A stretch of 40,796 nt of DNA from Nemertoderma westbladi (Eukaryota > Xenacoelomorpha > Nemertodermatida > Nemertodermatidae), in contig JAUCBJ010007344.1 of assembly GCA_032718475.1 (NCBI GenBank), positions 1 through 40,796 on the forward strand, written 5' to 3'. The position numbers and the translations under genes were made by a program. Shown piece after piece: positions 21,101 to 28,560 of this stretch. How positions within the stretch are numbered: the stretch's first letter is position 1; every line of letters begins with the position of its first letter. The notes under the pieces were generated by a model. The model made no database searches, was not told where the DNA came from, and saw nothing but the letters and a program-made list of their open reading frames with translations.

Positions 21101-24100
21101 CTAGGTTCCATACCCCCACATTCCCATAGTTCAATCAGTTCGTTGACAACTCCCCTCGCCCTCTCCTCGGCTAATTCTCTCTGCCCAGAACACACTAGGT
21201 GATCAAAGTATCTGTTCGACTCACCTAGTCCTTTCCTCAGTCTCACCTCGTCTATTTTCGCCCCTCCTTTAGCCTCTCTCAGTTGCTCCCGGGTCGCGAG
21301 GTAGGCCCGTCGAAGTCGATCAGAAACCCCGACGTCCTCGTCGCCGACCTCTCTTCCGTCTCTCCGGGTCCGACGTCGTACCGACGGCCCCACCGTCGCC
21401 GTTCCGGTGGACCGTTCGTCGTCCTCGGCCTGTGGCTGGCCGGTGACATCGGTATGTCGACCCTCGCTCCGCGTCGACTCGTCTTTCTCTTCTCCTCCCT
21501 TCTCATCTCCTTCCCTCGACTCGCCCTCCGGTTGTAGACGACCCCCCACATCTTGGTTCGCCGGGTTGCTCGTTGTCGACGTGGTCGGCGTAGCATCGAC
21601 CGGCGTCGTGGGTTCGTATCGTCTCGCCGTGGCCTCGCGGATCGTTAGATCGTCGTCCGGGGTCCGTGGCGGTGTCGTTCCTCTCTCTCGACTCATCGTC
21701 GTCTTTGGTGGCTGGCAGCCACGTTGATAACAATCTATCGCTGTCAGGGCAGCTGGGCGGATCTGATTCTGTCACTGTCAGGGCAGCTGGGCGGAACTAG
21801 TTCTGTCACTGTGACGGGATCTACGGATCCCGGTTTATCCGTTGGGTTTTCTATCCACGCGTCCCCGCCGTTGTGTGAAAGGTAAAATAGTTCTGGTGTC
21901 CGGTTATATGTATAAGGTATAATAGTCTGATATATATATAGTATAGTATGGCACAGTCACCAGTAGATAAGTATGATGGCGGTAGCGGACGGTGACAGAA
22001 GTCCCCGTTCCACCCTACTGATCTGACTGAGTAAACTGAATGAATGATTACAGGTTACTGGTTATATTGCACGGTGGCCTTATTGCTACTCAATCGATGC
22101 CTTTCCCCCCTCTGATTGGTTGATATCCCTGTTGGCACCCTTTGGAGTGTTTCCCTTCACTCCCTGCGTTCTCTCTCGGTTAGGGGTTTGGCCCCTGACC
22201 CCTATTGTGTGTGTCTCCTTTGGGGCCTATTGTCCCCGTTTACTGGGCTGACACGAGGTTGATTGGTAATCAACCTCGTGCCCCCAATATTGCTTTATGG
22301 CTCACTCTATGGGTTTGTGTTAGCGGAATTGGATAAGCTAACAGTGTTTATAATCAAAATAACACTGGGCAAACATCAGGAACATAGAGAAAATGGAGTT
22401 TCATGAGAGATGGCTGTTGATCAATCAGGAATCAGGGAGGAAGTAGAGAAGCTGATATTTGATCTAGTGGAGGATGCATCCAGTGTTGGCCTCATTATGA
22501 ATAGCACAAGGACCAAAATTCTCACAGTAAACATGGATTCAGATCAGCAGAAAATCGATCTTGAAAACATTCAATCGCTGGTGGAGCCTGTGCTGCTCTA
22601 TGGTAGCACATGCTGGGCTCTAACTGCTCCAGGTTTCAGGATCGTACATATACCAGGATGCCGCACAAGGTGCACAACATTGCCTATGGCACACACAAGG
22701 AATGATGTACTAACAACTATGCCAACATCTATTTGCAAATCTTTTGTATCTATTTGGGTGTGTGTGCATCAGGATGAATAAAATCAGCATGAATAGGAAT
22801 GAAGTACTTTAATCTGAGAAACAATACTTACAACAATCATAGTCTATCTCTGAATTTGACTTTAGGACTCCAACGTACAACCTCATCCACCCTCCATCCC
22901 TCCATCACCTTCAGTTCCCTCAACCAAGGAATATCATCTCTCTAGCTATAAGAATAGCCTCTCTCTATAGAGGCTCACCTTAGAATGGCTCACCTTAGAA
23001 TGGCTCACCTTAGAATGGCTCACCTTAGAATGGCTCACCTTAGAATGGGTCACCTTGGAATGGCTCACCTTAGAATGGCTCACCTTAGAATGGCTCACCT
23101 TAGAATGGCTCACCTTAGAATGGCTCACCTTAGAATGGCTCACCTTAGGATGTCTCACCTTAGAATGGCTCACCTTAGGATGTCTCCCCTTAGAATGGCT
23201 CACCTTAGAATGACTTACCTTAGAATGACTCACCTTAGAATGGCTCACCTTAGAATGGCTCACCTTAGAATGGCTCACCTTAGGATGACTCAACTTAGGA
23301 TGTCTCACCTTAGAATGGCTCACCTTAGAATGACTTACCTTAGAATGACTCACCTTAGAATGGCTCACCTTAGAATGGCTCACCTTAGAATGGCTCACCT
23401 TAGAATGGGTCACCTTGGAATGGCTCACCTTAGAATGACTCACCTTAGAATGACTCACCTTAGAATGGCTCACCTTAGAATGGCTCACCTTAGAATGGCT
23501 AACCTGAGAATGACTCACCTTAGAATGGCTCACCTTAGAATGGCTCACCTTAGAATGGCTCACCTTAGAATGGCTCACCTTAGGATGTCTCACCTTAGAA
23601 TGGCTCACCTTAGAATGACTCACCTTAGAATGACTCAACTTAGAATGGTTCACCTTAGAATGGCTCACCTTAGAATGGGTCACCTTGGAATGGCTCACCT
23701 TAGAATGGATCACCTTAGAATGGCTCACCTTAGAATGGGTCACCTTGGAATCGCTCACCTTAGAATGGCTCACGTTAGAATGTCTCACCTTAGAATGGGT
23801 CACCTTCAACTCAAAGGGAATTCAATCACAGTAATTTATTATCTTAATAGCGTCCCCCATGACAGTTCAGATCTATATACCGGTACTATCTCTTGGTATA
23901 CTAAGTATATCTCTATATACTTTCTAGGTTGAGTTTGGAATATTATAAGCCAGGTGGAATTATATACAATGACTTTTTGGATTGGATAGCCTTATGTTCG
24001 AAACAACTAGAGGCTTATTGCACCAATAATGAGTCCAATTTAAATGTGGATGATCCATTGATAACTTTAACCCACGGTGACTTCCACTGTGACAACTTTT

Positions 24101-27100
24101 TCCTTAAATATGACAAGGAGAAAGGTATGTGAGTTGAATTTAATATACATATTTAGTTATCTATTTATTTCCCTATAAACATATATTTATTACATCCAAT
24201 ATTAGTGAAATTTATAAAGTTATTGCTAGATAGTTGGATAAATAGAATTAATTATGAATACATTATGTAAAAACAATAACAAATACACCAAACAATTTAT
24301 ATGGTTATTGTCCAACATAACATATAGGATTACCCCTAAAGCTTTACAATGTGGCTGATTGTGGCCAATTATTTCCAATTTTTAAATTATTTTTCACCCG
24401 GGTGAAAAACATTTATCACCCGGGGGAAAAACATTTATCACCGGGGGAAAAACATCACCCGGGGGAAAAACAATTAAATACAATGATCAATTGCCGTCAG
24501 AATATACAAGTGAATCAAAAATACAGCGGGGACCATCAATAAAGATACTTCTCCAGCCCTTCAGCTCCGAAGGTGAACTAGCGTACTTTGCTGTTGAATG
24601 TATGATCCGAGACTTAAACCGTTACCATAACAAGTCGAGACACAGTTAAAAGCTGGGGATAAATTTTGGTGAAATTACGTTTTTGATCAAATGCGCTAAC
24701 AAGGGGGGGTACTGTAAGAGTGTGTATCGCGCACTCTGTTGAATTTTTGTTTTAGGTAATTAGGTTTTAGGTAAAGCTAACAGAAACAGGATGTCACGGT
24801 GAACAGAGCCTGTGTGTTTGGTAGGCAGGTCTTCTTTAAATCTCACTAATTAGGCCTAAATATTAAATTTTAGGTGGTTCGAATTTTCGAGATTTTCCAA
24901 GCGATATGTGTCTATATGATTGGCAAGCATACCGGATTGGGCATGTTGGATGGGACCTCGGATGGCTAGTATTCTCCAGCATCGATTCTGATGATTATTG
25001 GGAATTTTTAGTTTATGGACAAAGTAAGTTCAGTGATCACTAGCATTTTGGGTTACGTTGTCGGTTAATCCCACCTTGCTGTGGTGGTTGCATTGAATTC
25101 GTATCTCCCCGAAGGTCGTGGGTTCGATCCCCATCTGTGGGTGGACCAATGTAGTTTTCAAATCGGGACGAATGCTTTAAAGGGACTAGCCAGGGCATAT
25201 CTCTGTCTGTAAGTCCTCTAGCTTTGTGAGCAATCCCTAACCTAAACTTGCTAGACGCAGGTTAACAATTTAGTTAATTATCTGGTTAATCTGGCTATTA
25301 TACTACAATATCTGTTAAATAAACAGGAAAAAGGCCTGGTAGAGGAGTCGAAATATTGTAAAATATATTTATTTTCATCCAATGCTCACATTAATGTGTT
25401 ATTATTATTACGCCGAGTGGGGCAAATTAAAACGAAATATACATACAGTAGCAGAAAAATATATAAACAATTATAAATTAAATGTAATATTAAATGGTAA
25501 GTAAAAAAAAGTGGTAGCTTCGGTAGTTGACCGGCTTCAATGGCCCCTAGAGTAAGAGATTCAGCGAATCGGTGACCCACATGCCTCTGTAGTGGAAGCT
25601 GTGTACAGGGAATCGCGTGAACTGAACACATGCCTCTGTACTAGGATCGGCATGCTGCATTGCAGCTGCATTTTTAAGAATGCTGTGCCGGCTTGTCGAC
25701 AAAATTGCGCCGCCACAACTCCCTATCACCCATGACATTTGCTAGATCATCCGCATCTTCAAGGCCAGTGTCCTTTAAGATGCGTCTCAACAAAGTCATG
25801 GGCTTTCCACCATGCTTATTCACTCCATGAGGCTGCCAAAGTACAAGATTATGCACTGGCTGGTCCTCACGGCGAAAGCAATGTCCTGCAAAGCGGAGGT
25901 GACTTTGTTCTAGTGTCAAGCTTGGGGAAACCAATGAGACACCTCCAATGTAATATAGTGTCTGGTTGGAGATGTGAGCATTGTACTTGTCACAGTGAAC
26001 CTGGCATAACATTCCTGTGAATGTGCTATACAGAGATTTGGTGTCCTCAGCGGTTAGAGCCCAGCATGGACTCCCATAGAGGAGTACTGGAACTACTGCT
26101 GGTCTAAATAATCGGACCTTAAGTTTCCGATTAATTCTCTGTGACTTCCAAATCCTGGAAAGCCTATTAAAAGCTGCCCATGCCTTTCCCTTACGTATTC
26201 GAAGGTCCTCACCTGACTTCCGAATCCATGATCCCAGGTAACAGAAGTCGTCCACATGCTCAAGCATACCATCCTTTGAGCTTATGCTCATCCGATCAGA
26301 GACTTGCTGAGAACTTTCAAAGTTAACTGTCAAAATTTTGGTCTTTCTGAAGTTAATAAAAAGACCAACACTAGAAGCAGCATGTTCTAATGAGCTGAGG
26401 AGCCGTTGGGCTCCCTCTAGTGATTCTGAGAGTACTCCTAAGTCATCAGCAAAGTCTAGATCAGTTAGGTACTTGGCAGGATTTCCTCGACTTCTGGAGC
26501 CAGTAGGTGGAGTTATCATCACCCCATCATCATTATGATAATCTAAGGACATGCGTAGAACATAGTCAACCACAATAATGAACAAGAATGGTGCAAGTGT
26601 GTCTCCTTGGAGGACGCCCCATAACACTTCAAATGGTTCTGTGTCACCATCAACAGTAGACACAAATATTGTCGAACCATCGCATACTGATCTGATTGCT
26701 GCAATAATTTCATCAGGAATCCCATATAATGAAAGTATGCTGAACATACGTGAGCGGGAGACTGAATCAAAGGCCTTGAAGAAGTCAACAAAGATAACAG
26801 CCAGATGCCTGTCTTTCTTTTTTGATAACTCTTCAATTATCCTTCTAAGTGCCAAAATGGGCTGCATGGTCCCACGACCTTTACGGAACCCATTCTGATT
26901 TCCACGGAGCAGTCTCTCAATGGGATCCCTGATGCGATTTAATAGAATTCTATTGTATAGATTTGCAGCAATCGAGATCAATGAGATTCCCCGAAAAGAA
27001 CCATAGAGTATTAGGTTGCCCTTCTTGGGAACTGGCACCAACTTATTTGTTTTCATTTCTTGTGGGACTCTTGTTGTTCGGTTCATGTCTACTATGATGG

Positions 27101-27442
27101 GATAGATGAGCTTTAAACACTCAGGTATTTTAAAGACCTCTGGGGGAACACCATCTACTCCACTGGCACGGGCATTATTGTATACAATCAATTATACTTT
27201 TAGGATTGTGGCTGGAGAGGTTAACGTACTACAGAAAATTATTGGGAGTTCCAGGTTTATTGACGCCTGAGACAACCTATGAGACTGAAGAGTTTAAGAA
27301 AACTTCGTTCCTAAGTGCTTCTTTTTTCTTCGGGATTCAAACTCTCAGAAAAATTTCAACTGAAAGTGACATCGCAAAAGAAGCTGTTAAAAGAGTTGTT
27401 AACGTTTACAAAAACAGGAAAGCTATGTTTAACATAAATTAG
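15003..27442 (+). CDS. ecdysteroid-kinase/CHK-like protein, 3' part in four exons
   Basis: Four exons (15003-15165, 23928-24124, 24874-25023, 27204-27442) join in phase through GT-AG introns into 248 codons ending in TAG. The N-terminal lobe is not in the visible exons, and such proteins usually run to about 400 residues, so roughly the C-terminal 60% is here. Landmarks: VDEIAKNHALGFAAKEYKPE at the start matches the ELAKxHAxSFALK helix of the family; HGDFHCDN (residues 103-110) is the HGDxxxxN catalytic loop; YDWQ (133-136) replaces the usual DFQ metal-binding motif; then GHVGWDLGWLVFSS matches the P.xDLxxxLFSS segment. Known members phosphorylate small hydroxylated substrates such as ecdysteroids; the substrate here is unknown. 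The gene seems intact over this span, despite an LTR element, two LINE pieces and a minisatellite in its introns. Two AATAAA signals follow the stop. Confidence 0.85.
15166..15514 (+). other. start of the 8.8-kb intron
   Basis: Donor GTAAGC, then AT-rich intron sequence. The last five bases (GTGTT, 15510-15514) are the left copy of the LTR-element target duplication. Confidence 0.6.
15515..16048 (-). repeat. LTR (3' LTR of the element)
   Basis: 534 bp. It contains a perfect 13-bp-stem hairpin, CACGAGGTTGATT with its complement (15958-15986), a GGGATC/GATCCC hairpin near the outer end, and TGTTAGC/GCTAACA at the inner end. Identical to 21810-22343 except G/A in the CACCGGTAG segment at about 15667. 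Confidence 0.97.
16049..16086 (-). promoter_or_regulatory. polypurine tract and adjacent perfect hairpin
   Basis: Minus-strand GGGGGGGAG (16049-16057) directly precedes the 3' LTR, as needed for plus-strand priming. Immediately upstream is a perfect 11-bp inverted repeat, ATGCTATCTTC (16058-16068) and GAAGATAGCAT (16076-16086), with a 7-nt loop. Confidence 0.8.
16101..16346 (-). other. short open frame before the polypurine tract
   Basis: An 81-aa Arg-rich frame (MWGRRSERKS...) in the conserved-looking end of the element. It may be a relic of the partner's pol 3' end; no motif supports this. It contains a CCCGAT/ATCGGG hairpin near 16117-16133. Confidence 0.2.
16430..18045 (-). repeat. low-complexity region with an array of short hairpins
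   Basis: The spacer is CTCTACTAACT-type on the plus strand (purine-rich in the element's RNA). Embedded in it are about two dozen inverted repeats of 5-bp stems with 3-5-nt loops. There are eight GGCAC-CCTAT-GTGCC (16784-17120), GGCAC-CTCTT-GTGCC near 17277 and 17380, GGCGC-..-GTGCC at 16749 and 17490, six GGTAC-TAC-GTACC variants (17549-17760) and six GGTAC-TACAC-GTACC in a strict 38-bp tandem array (17784-17995). No open frame with motifs crosses it. It sits where pol would be in an autonomous element. Confidence 0.85.
18048..21696 (-). CDS. Gag-like protein region, reading frame interrupted
   Basis: It starts at ATG 21696 (MSRERGTTPP). The first part (to 20434, 420 codons) is charged, with a long Glu/Arg coiled-coil in its second half. 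An Asn-rich linker follows (20436-20160), then Gly-rich imperfect repeats (GGATGxPP, 19935-19745), an Arg-rich part (19821-18898), and a C-terminal part holding two zinc-binding clusters: CQLHRDGTHKTRSC and, about 25 residues on, CHRCVVKGHRSGEC (CX2CX4HX4C). That pair resembles nucleocapsid of BEL/Pao-type Gag. The frame changes four times in the same sense. Three changes fall at G runs: 20437-20445 (9 bases), 19926-19933 (8) and 18907-18915 (9). The fourth lies in an overlap 19821-19706, possibly at 19759-19765 (7). No stops lie between the changes. Sequencing error, decay and slippage are all possible. Confidence 0.6.
21743..21809 (-). repeat. 34-bp tandem duplication in the leader next to the 5' LTR
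   Basis: CTGTCAGGGCAGCTGGGCGG occurs twice, each followed by a TTCTGTCA segment, directly abutting the LTR. The primer-binding site should lie here, but no obvious tRNA 3'-end complement (TGG...) is seen. Confidence 0.75.
21810..22343 (-). repeat. LTR (5' LTR of the element)
   Basis: Direct copy of 15515-16048 with one substitution (CACCAGTAG here). Read on the minus strand it precedes the leader and Gag-like frame. The near-identity implies recent insertion. Confidence 0.97.
22344..22409 (+). other. right target duplication and intron DNA
   Basis: GTGTT at 22344-22348, then intron sequence that would be continuous with 15514 before insertion. Confidence 0.7.
22410..22640 (+). pseudogene. 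LINE reverse transcriptase fragment with internal deletion
   Basis: Two blocks match the intact LINE frame at 25674-27191. DASSVGLIMNSTRTKILTVN (against HAASSVGLFINFRKTKILTVN) and LVEPVLLYGSTCWALTA (against VVPVLLYGSPCWALTAED) are about 15 residues apart here but about 90 apart in the other copy. It is in the opposite orientation to that copy. This is a dead relic. Confidence 0.75.
22641..22977 (+). other. intron DNA without a feature
   Basis: No gene or repeat that I can support. A short CT-rich block, CTCCATCCCTCCATCACC, lies near 22890. Confidence 0.3.
22978..23812. repeat. 15-bp minisatellite, ~56 copies
   Basis: Unit AATGGCTCACCTTAG with variants at a few positions (GGCT/GACT/GTCT/GGGT, TTAGA/TTGGA/TTAGG). 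Period 15 leaves 287- and 315-aa frames open on opposite strands (KVSHS and MAHLR repeats), which I treat as artefacts. The array ends 115 bp before the HGD exon. Composite variants such as GGGTCACCTTGG recur at 23046, 23406, 23676 and 23736, suggesting a higher-order history. Confidence 0.97.
23928..24124 (+). CDS. kinase-like gene, exon with HGD catalytic loop
   Basis: The acceptor TACTTTCTAG precedes it and the donor GTATGT follows. The first base completes the Arg codon from the previous exon across an 8762-bp intron. It carries THGDFHCDNFF, the strongest family signature. Confidence 0.9.
24125..24873 (+). other. second visible intron of the kinase-like gene
   Basis: GTATGT...TTTTAG. It holds the repeat at 24391-24472 and a G run (AACAAGGGGGGGTAC, about 24698-24712). 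Otherwise it is AT-rich. Confidence 0.75.
24391..24472. repeat. 18-bp perfect palindrome followed by ~20-bp tandem repeat
   Basis: TTTTCACCCGGGTGAAAA (24391-24408) is a perfect palindrome. Three further units of TCACC(C)GGGGGAAAAACA type follow, in which one palindrome arm is altered. Confidence 0.85.
24874..25023 (+). CDS. kinase-like gene, exon with DWQ motif
   Basis: The acceptor AAATTTTAG precedes it and the donor GTAAGT follows. Its first two bases complete a Gly codon. It encodes YDWQAYRIG and WDLGWLVFSS. Trp in place of Phe in the DFQ motif is a mild oddity. Confidence 0.9.
25070..25210 (+). mobile_element. tRNA-derived SINE head
   Basis: The 72-nt segment 25070-25141 has a Pol III B box (GGTTCGATCC, 25121-25130) in a proper 5-bp T-stem (GTGGG/CCCAT) and a partial acceptor pairing (CCCAC...GTGGG). 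The D and anticodon arms are degraded and the A box (TGTGGTGGTTG) is weak, so this is not a working tRNA. The tail runs to about 25210 or beyond; no target duplication was found. Confidence 0.55.
25390..27191 (-). mobile_element. 5'-truncated LINE in the last intron
   Basis: Minus-strand non-LTR retrotransposon: an open reverse-transcriptase frame, a ~280-bp 3' UTR and a TAATAATAATAA-like tail at about 25396-25411. The 5' end stops just before the terminal exon's acceptor. The endonuclease and the region upstream of RT are missing. No target duplication was found. Confidence 0.85.
25674..27191 (-). CDS. LINE reverse transcriptase (5'-truncated ORF2)
   Basis: 505 codons without a stop; no genuine ATG at the start because the element is truncated. 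The order is typical of non-LTR RT: NARASGVDGVPPEVFK (residues ~6-21); RGISLISIAANLYNRIL (~67-83); RGNQNGFRKGRGT (~96-108); palm motif A FVDFFKAFDS with catalytic Asp at ~136; GVLQGDTLAPF (~192-202); FADD (~247-250) with the catalytic Asp pair; then the thumb and PVLLYGSPCWALT. The C-terminal ~90 residues end in WRRNFVDKPAQHS. The missing N-terminus would have held an APE-type endonuclease. The intact frame suggests a fairly young copy, or one from a recently active family. The clade (RTE-, CR1- or Craft-like) is not resolved from memory. Confidence 0.9.
   Translation of the reverse strand: MIVYNNARASGVDGVPPEVFKIPECLKLIYPIIVDMNRTTRVPQEMKTNKLVPVPKKGNLILYGSFRGISLISIAANLYNRILLNRIRDPIERLLRGNQNGFRKGRGTMQPILALRRIIEELSKKKDRHLAVIFVDFFKAFDSVSRSRMFSILSLYGIPDEIIAAIRSVCDGSTIFVSTVDGDTEPFEVLWGVLQGDTLAPFLFIIVVDYVLRMSLDYHNDDGVMITPPTGSRSRGNPAKYLTDLDFADDLGVLSESLEGAQRLLSSLEHAASSVGLFINFRKTKILTVNFESSQQVSDRMSISSKDGMLEHVDDFCYLGSWIRKSGEDLRIRKGKAWAAFNRLSRIWKSQRINRKLKVRLFRPAVVPVLLYGSPCWALTAEDTKSLYSTFTGMLCQVHCDKYNAHISNQTLYYIGGVSLVSPSLTLEQSHLRFAGHCFRREDQPVHNLVLWQPHGVNKHGGKPMTLLRRILKDTGLEDADDLANVMGDRELWRRNFVDKPAQHS
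27204..27442 (+). CDS. kinase-like gene, terminal exon
   Basis: The acceptor TATACTTTTAG precedes it, and the first two bases complete an Arg codon. It encodes 78 further residues (LWLERLTYYRKLLG..., mostly helical) and the TAG stop. The LINE reverse-transcriptase frame ends only 12 bp before this exon, so the acceptor sits at the edge of the insertion. Confidence 0.85.
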
Positions 27443-27451
27443 TAGCTGTTT

Positions 27452-27468
27452 AATAAAATGCTAATAAA
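27452..27468 (+). terminator. tandem polyadenylation signals
   Basis: AATAAA at 27452-27457 and again at 27463-27468, 10 and 21 bp after the kinase-like stop codon. Confidence 0.65.
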
Positions 27469-27640
27469 ATGAATTAATTAATTAGTTACTTAATTTAATT
27501 AGAAAATTAATTAATACATTAATAATATGCTGTTTAGTAATCGGTGGTGTATAATTTATATGGTCTTTATGTACAACTAGTGACGGGACTGGCGGCCCGA
27601 TAAGGAACCGACCTTTTTTATTTCATAAAAAAAACAGTCA
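27469..27640. other. 3' flank of the kinase-like gene
   Basis: AT-rich to 27580, then a short GC-rich block (GACGGGACTGGCGGCCCGAT) and an A run. Confidence 0.3.
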
Positions 27641-27649
27641 ACTGTAGCG

Positions 27650-27772
27650 GTTGCGAATTTGAGTTCCTGGTTACAAATCTGAGTTTATAGTTACCCATCT
27701 GAGAGTCCTGTAATAAATTGGAGTTCGCAGCTACAAATCAGAGTGCCTGGTTACGAATTGGCGTTATTAAAC
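27650..27772. repeat. imperfect ~23-bp tandem repeat, ~5 units
   Basis: Units of the type GAGTTCCTGGTTACAAATCT, diverged from each other at several positions. Confidence 0.6.
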
Positions 27773-28199
27773 TTTAATTTTACAGTTTTATATATTATGC
27801 TTCGATGTATTGAACAAATTATGTAAAAATACAATTATATTACATACAATTATTACTAAGAAATTCGATATATTATTAGTTACATAATTCTAGAACAAAA
27901 TCAACCGGCAAATAGTGAAGACCTCGTTTTGGAATTTCGAAACCATGCTGGTCCGATGCGCGATATCGAGTTCAGTTAATAAATTGAAAACTCCATCAAT
28001 TTATATGCACCCAGTAATAATAAATCCTTATGAATGTAATTAAAAACAAATTATTCTAGAAAGATTTCCTCAAAAAGTATGAAGTCTTGGCATTGGTGAC
28101 TTAAAACTAGGCTAGTGAGATTCAGGATATTGCGTTTAATATAAAAATAAAAAACCCCATCGAATTCCGTAAAGGCGTTAATAAAATATTTCAACTAAT
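27773..28199. other. AT-rich stretch without a gene
   Basis: No frame or repeat that I can support. Confidence 0.3.
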
Positions 28200-28560
28200 A
28201 TCTGGGAGTGAGTGGGCCTACAGGCTCAGACACTTTTACTTCTATAAAGTTATCAGGCAATACCCTGTCATTATTGAGGAGCTTTTCAAAGTGGGCCTTC
28301 CAACCATTGAGGCGATCAACTGGTGATTCTGCCTTAACCTTGGTGGTTGGTTGGCTTTTCCGCCCAGTAAGCGAGTTGATCGATTTCCATCTAACCTAAC
28401 CAGCTAACCTAACTGCTTCTGTGAAGGCAGTATAGCCCTCGCAGTGATCTGCCGTCTCCGAGGCAAGAGCCTCATTCATACCTTTTGCTCAGCTGTAGTG
28501 TGAATCTGGATCTCAAACTGGGCTGTTGCAACAGAGAGGACCAGTCATGCCGCTGCAAGA
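28200..28560 (-). pseudogene. LINE ORF2 fragment, linker before reverse transcriptase
   Basis: Minus strand reads, with a stop and frame shift, QFEIQIHTTAEQK, NEALASETADHCEGYTAF, then (after an in-frame TAG) WKSINSLTGRKSQPTTKVKA, ..LNGWKAHFEKLLNN.., and ends in VSEPVGPLTP. This is the linker between endonuclease and RT in LINEs of the same general type as 25390-27191. It is in the same orientation and stops shortly before the point where the other piece begins. The internal stop sits in a local duplication AGCTAACCTAAC (about 28395-28414). Confidence 0.7.

Larger units (their letters stand above)
15515..22343 (-). mobile_element. young non-autonomous LTR retrotransposon with Gag-like region
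   Basis: Two 534-bp LTRs (15515-16048 and 21810-22343) differ at one position and start/end with TG...CA. GTGTT flanks both sides (15510-15514, 22344-22348), so this is an intact 5-bp target duplication. The polypurine tract (16049-16057 read on the minus strand, GGGGGGGAG) shows the element runs right to left, antisense to the host gene. The 5.76-kb interior holds a long Gag-like region (21696-18048), then ~2 kb of hairpin-rich low-complexity DNA. I find no protease, reverse transcriptase, RNase H or integrase motif. It therefore resembles the TR-GAG class of gag-only non-autonomous elements described in plants, and must borrow a partner's pol. The CCHC layout and 5-bp duplication fit BEL/Pao or Gypsy; I cannot decide. 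A primer-binding site was not recognised next to the right LTR. Confidence 0.9.

Noticed and set aside
22946-23932. Opposite-strand 287- and 315-aa repeat proteins (KVSHS and MAHLR)
   Set aside because: Both come from one 15-bp minisatellite within an intron; both strands open at once is the signature of period divisible by three.
25070-25141. Functional tRNA gene
   Set aside because: T-arm and B box are good, but the anticodon and D arms do not fold and the acceptor stem is only partial.
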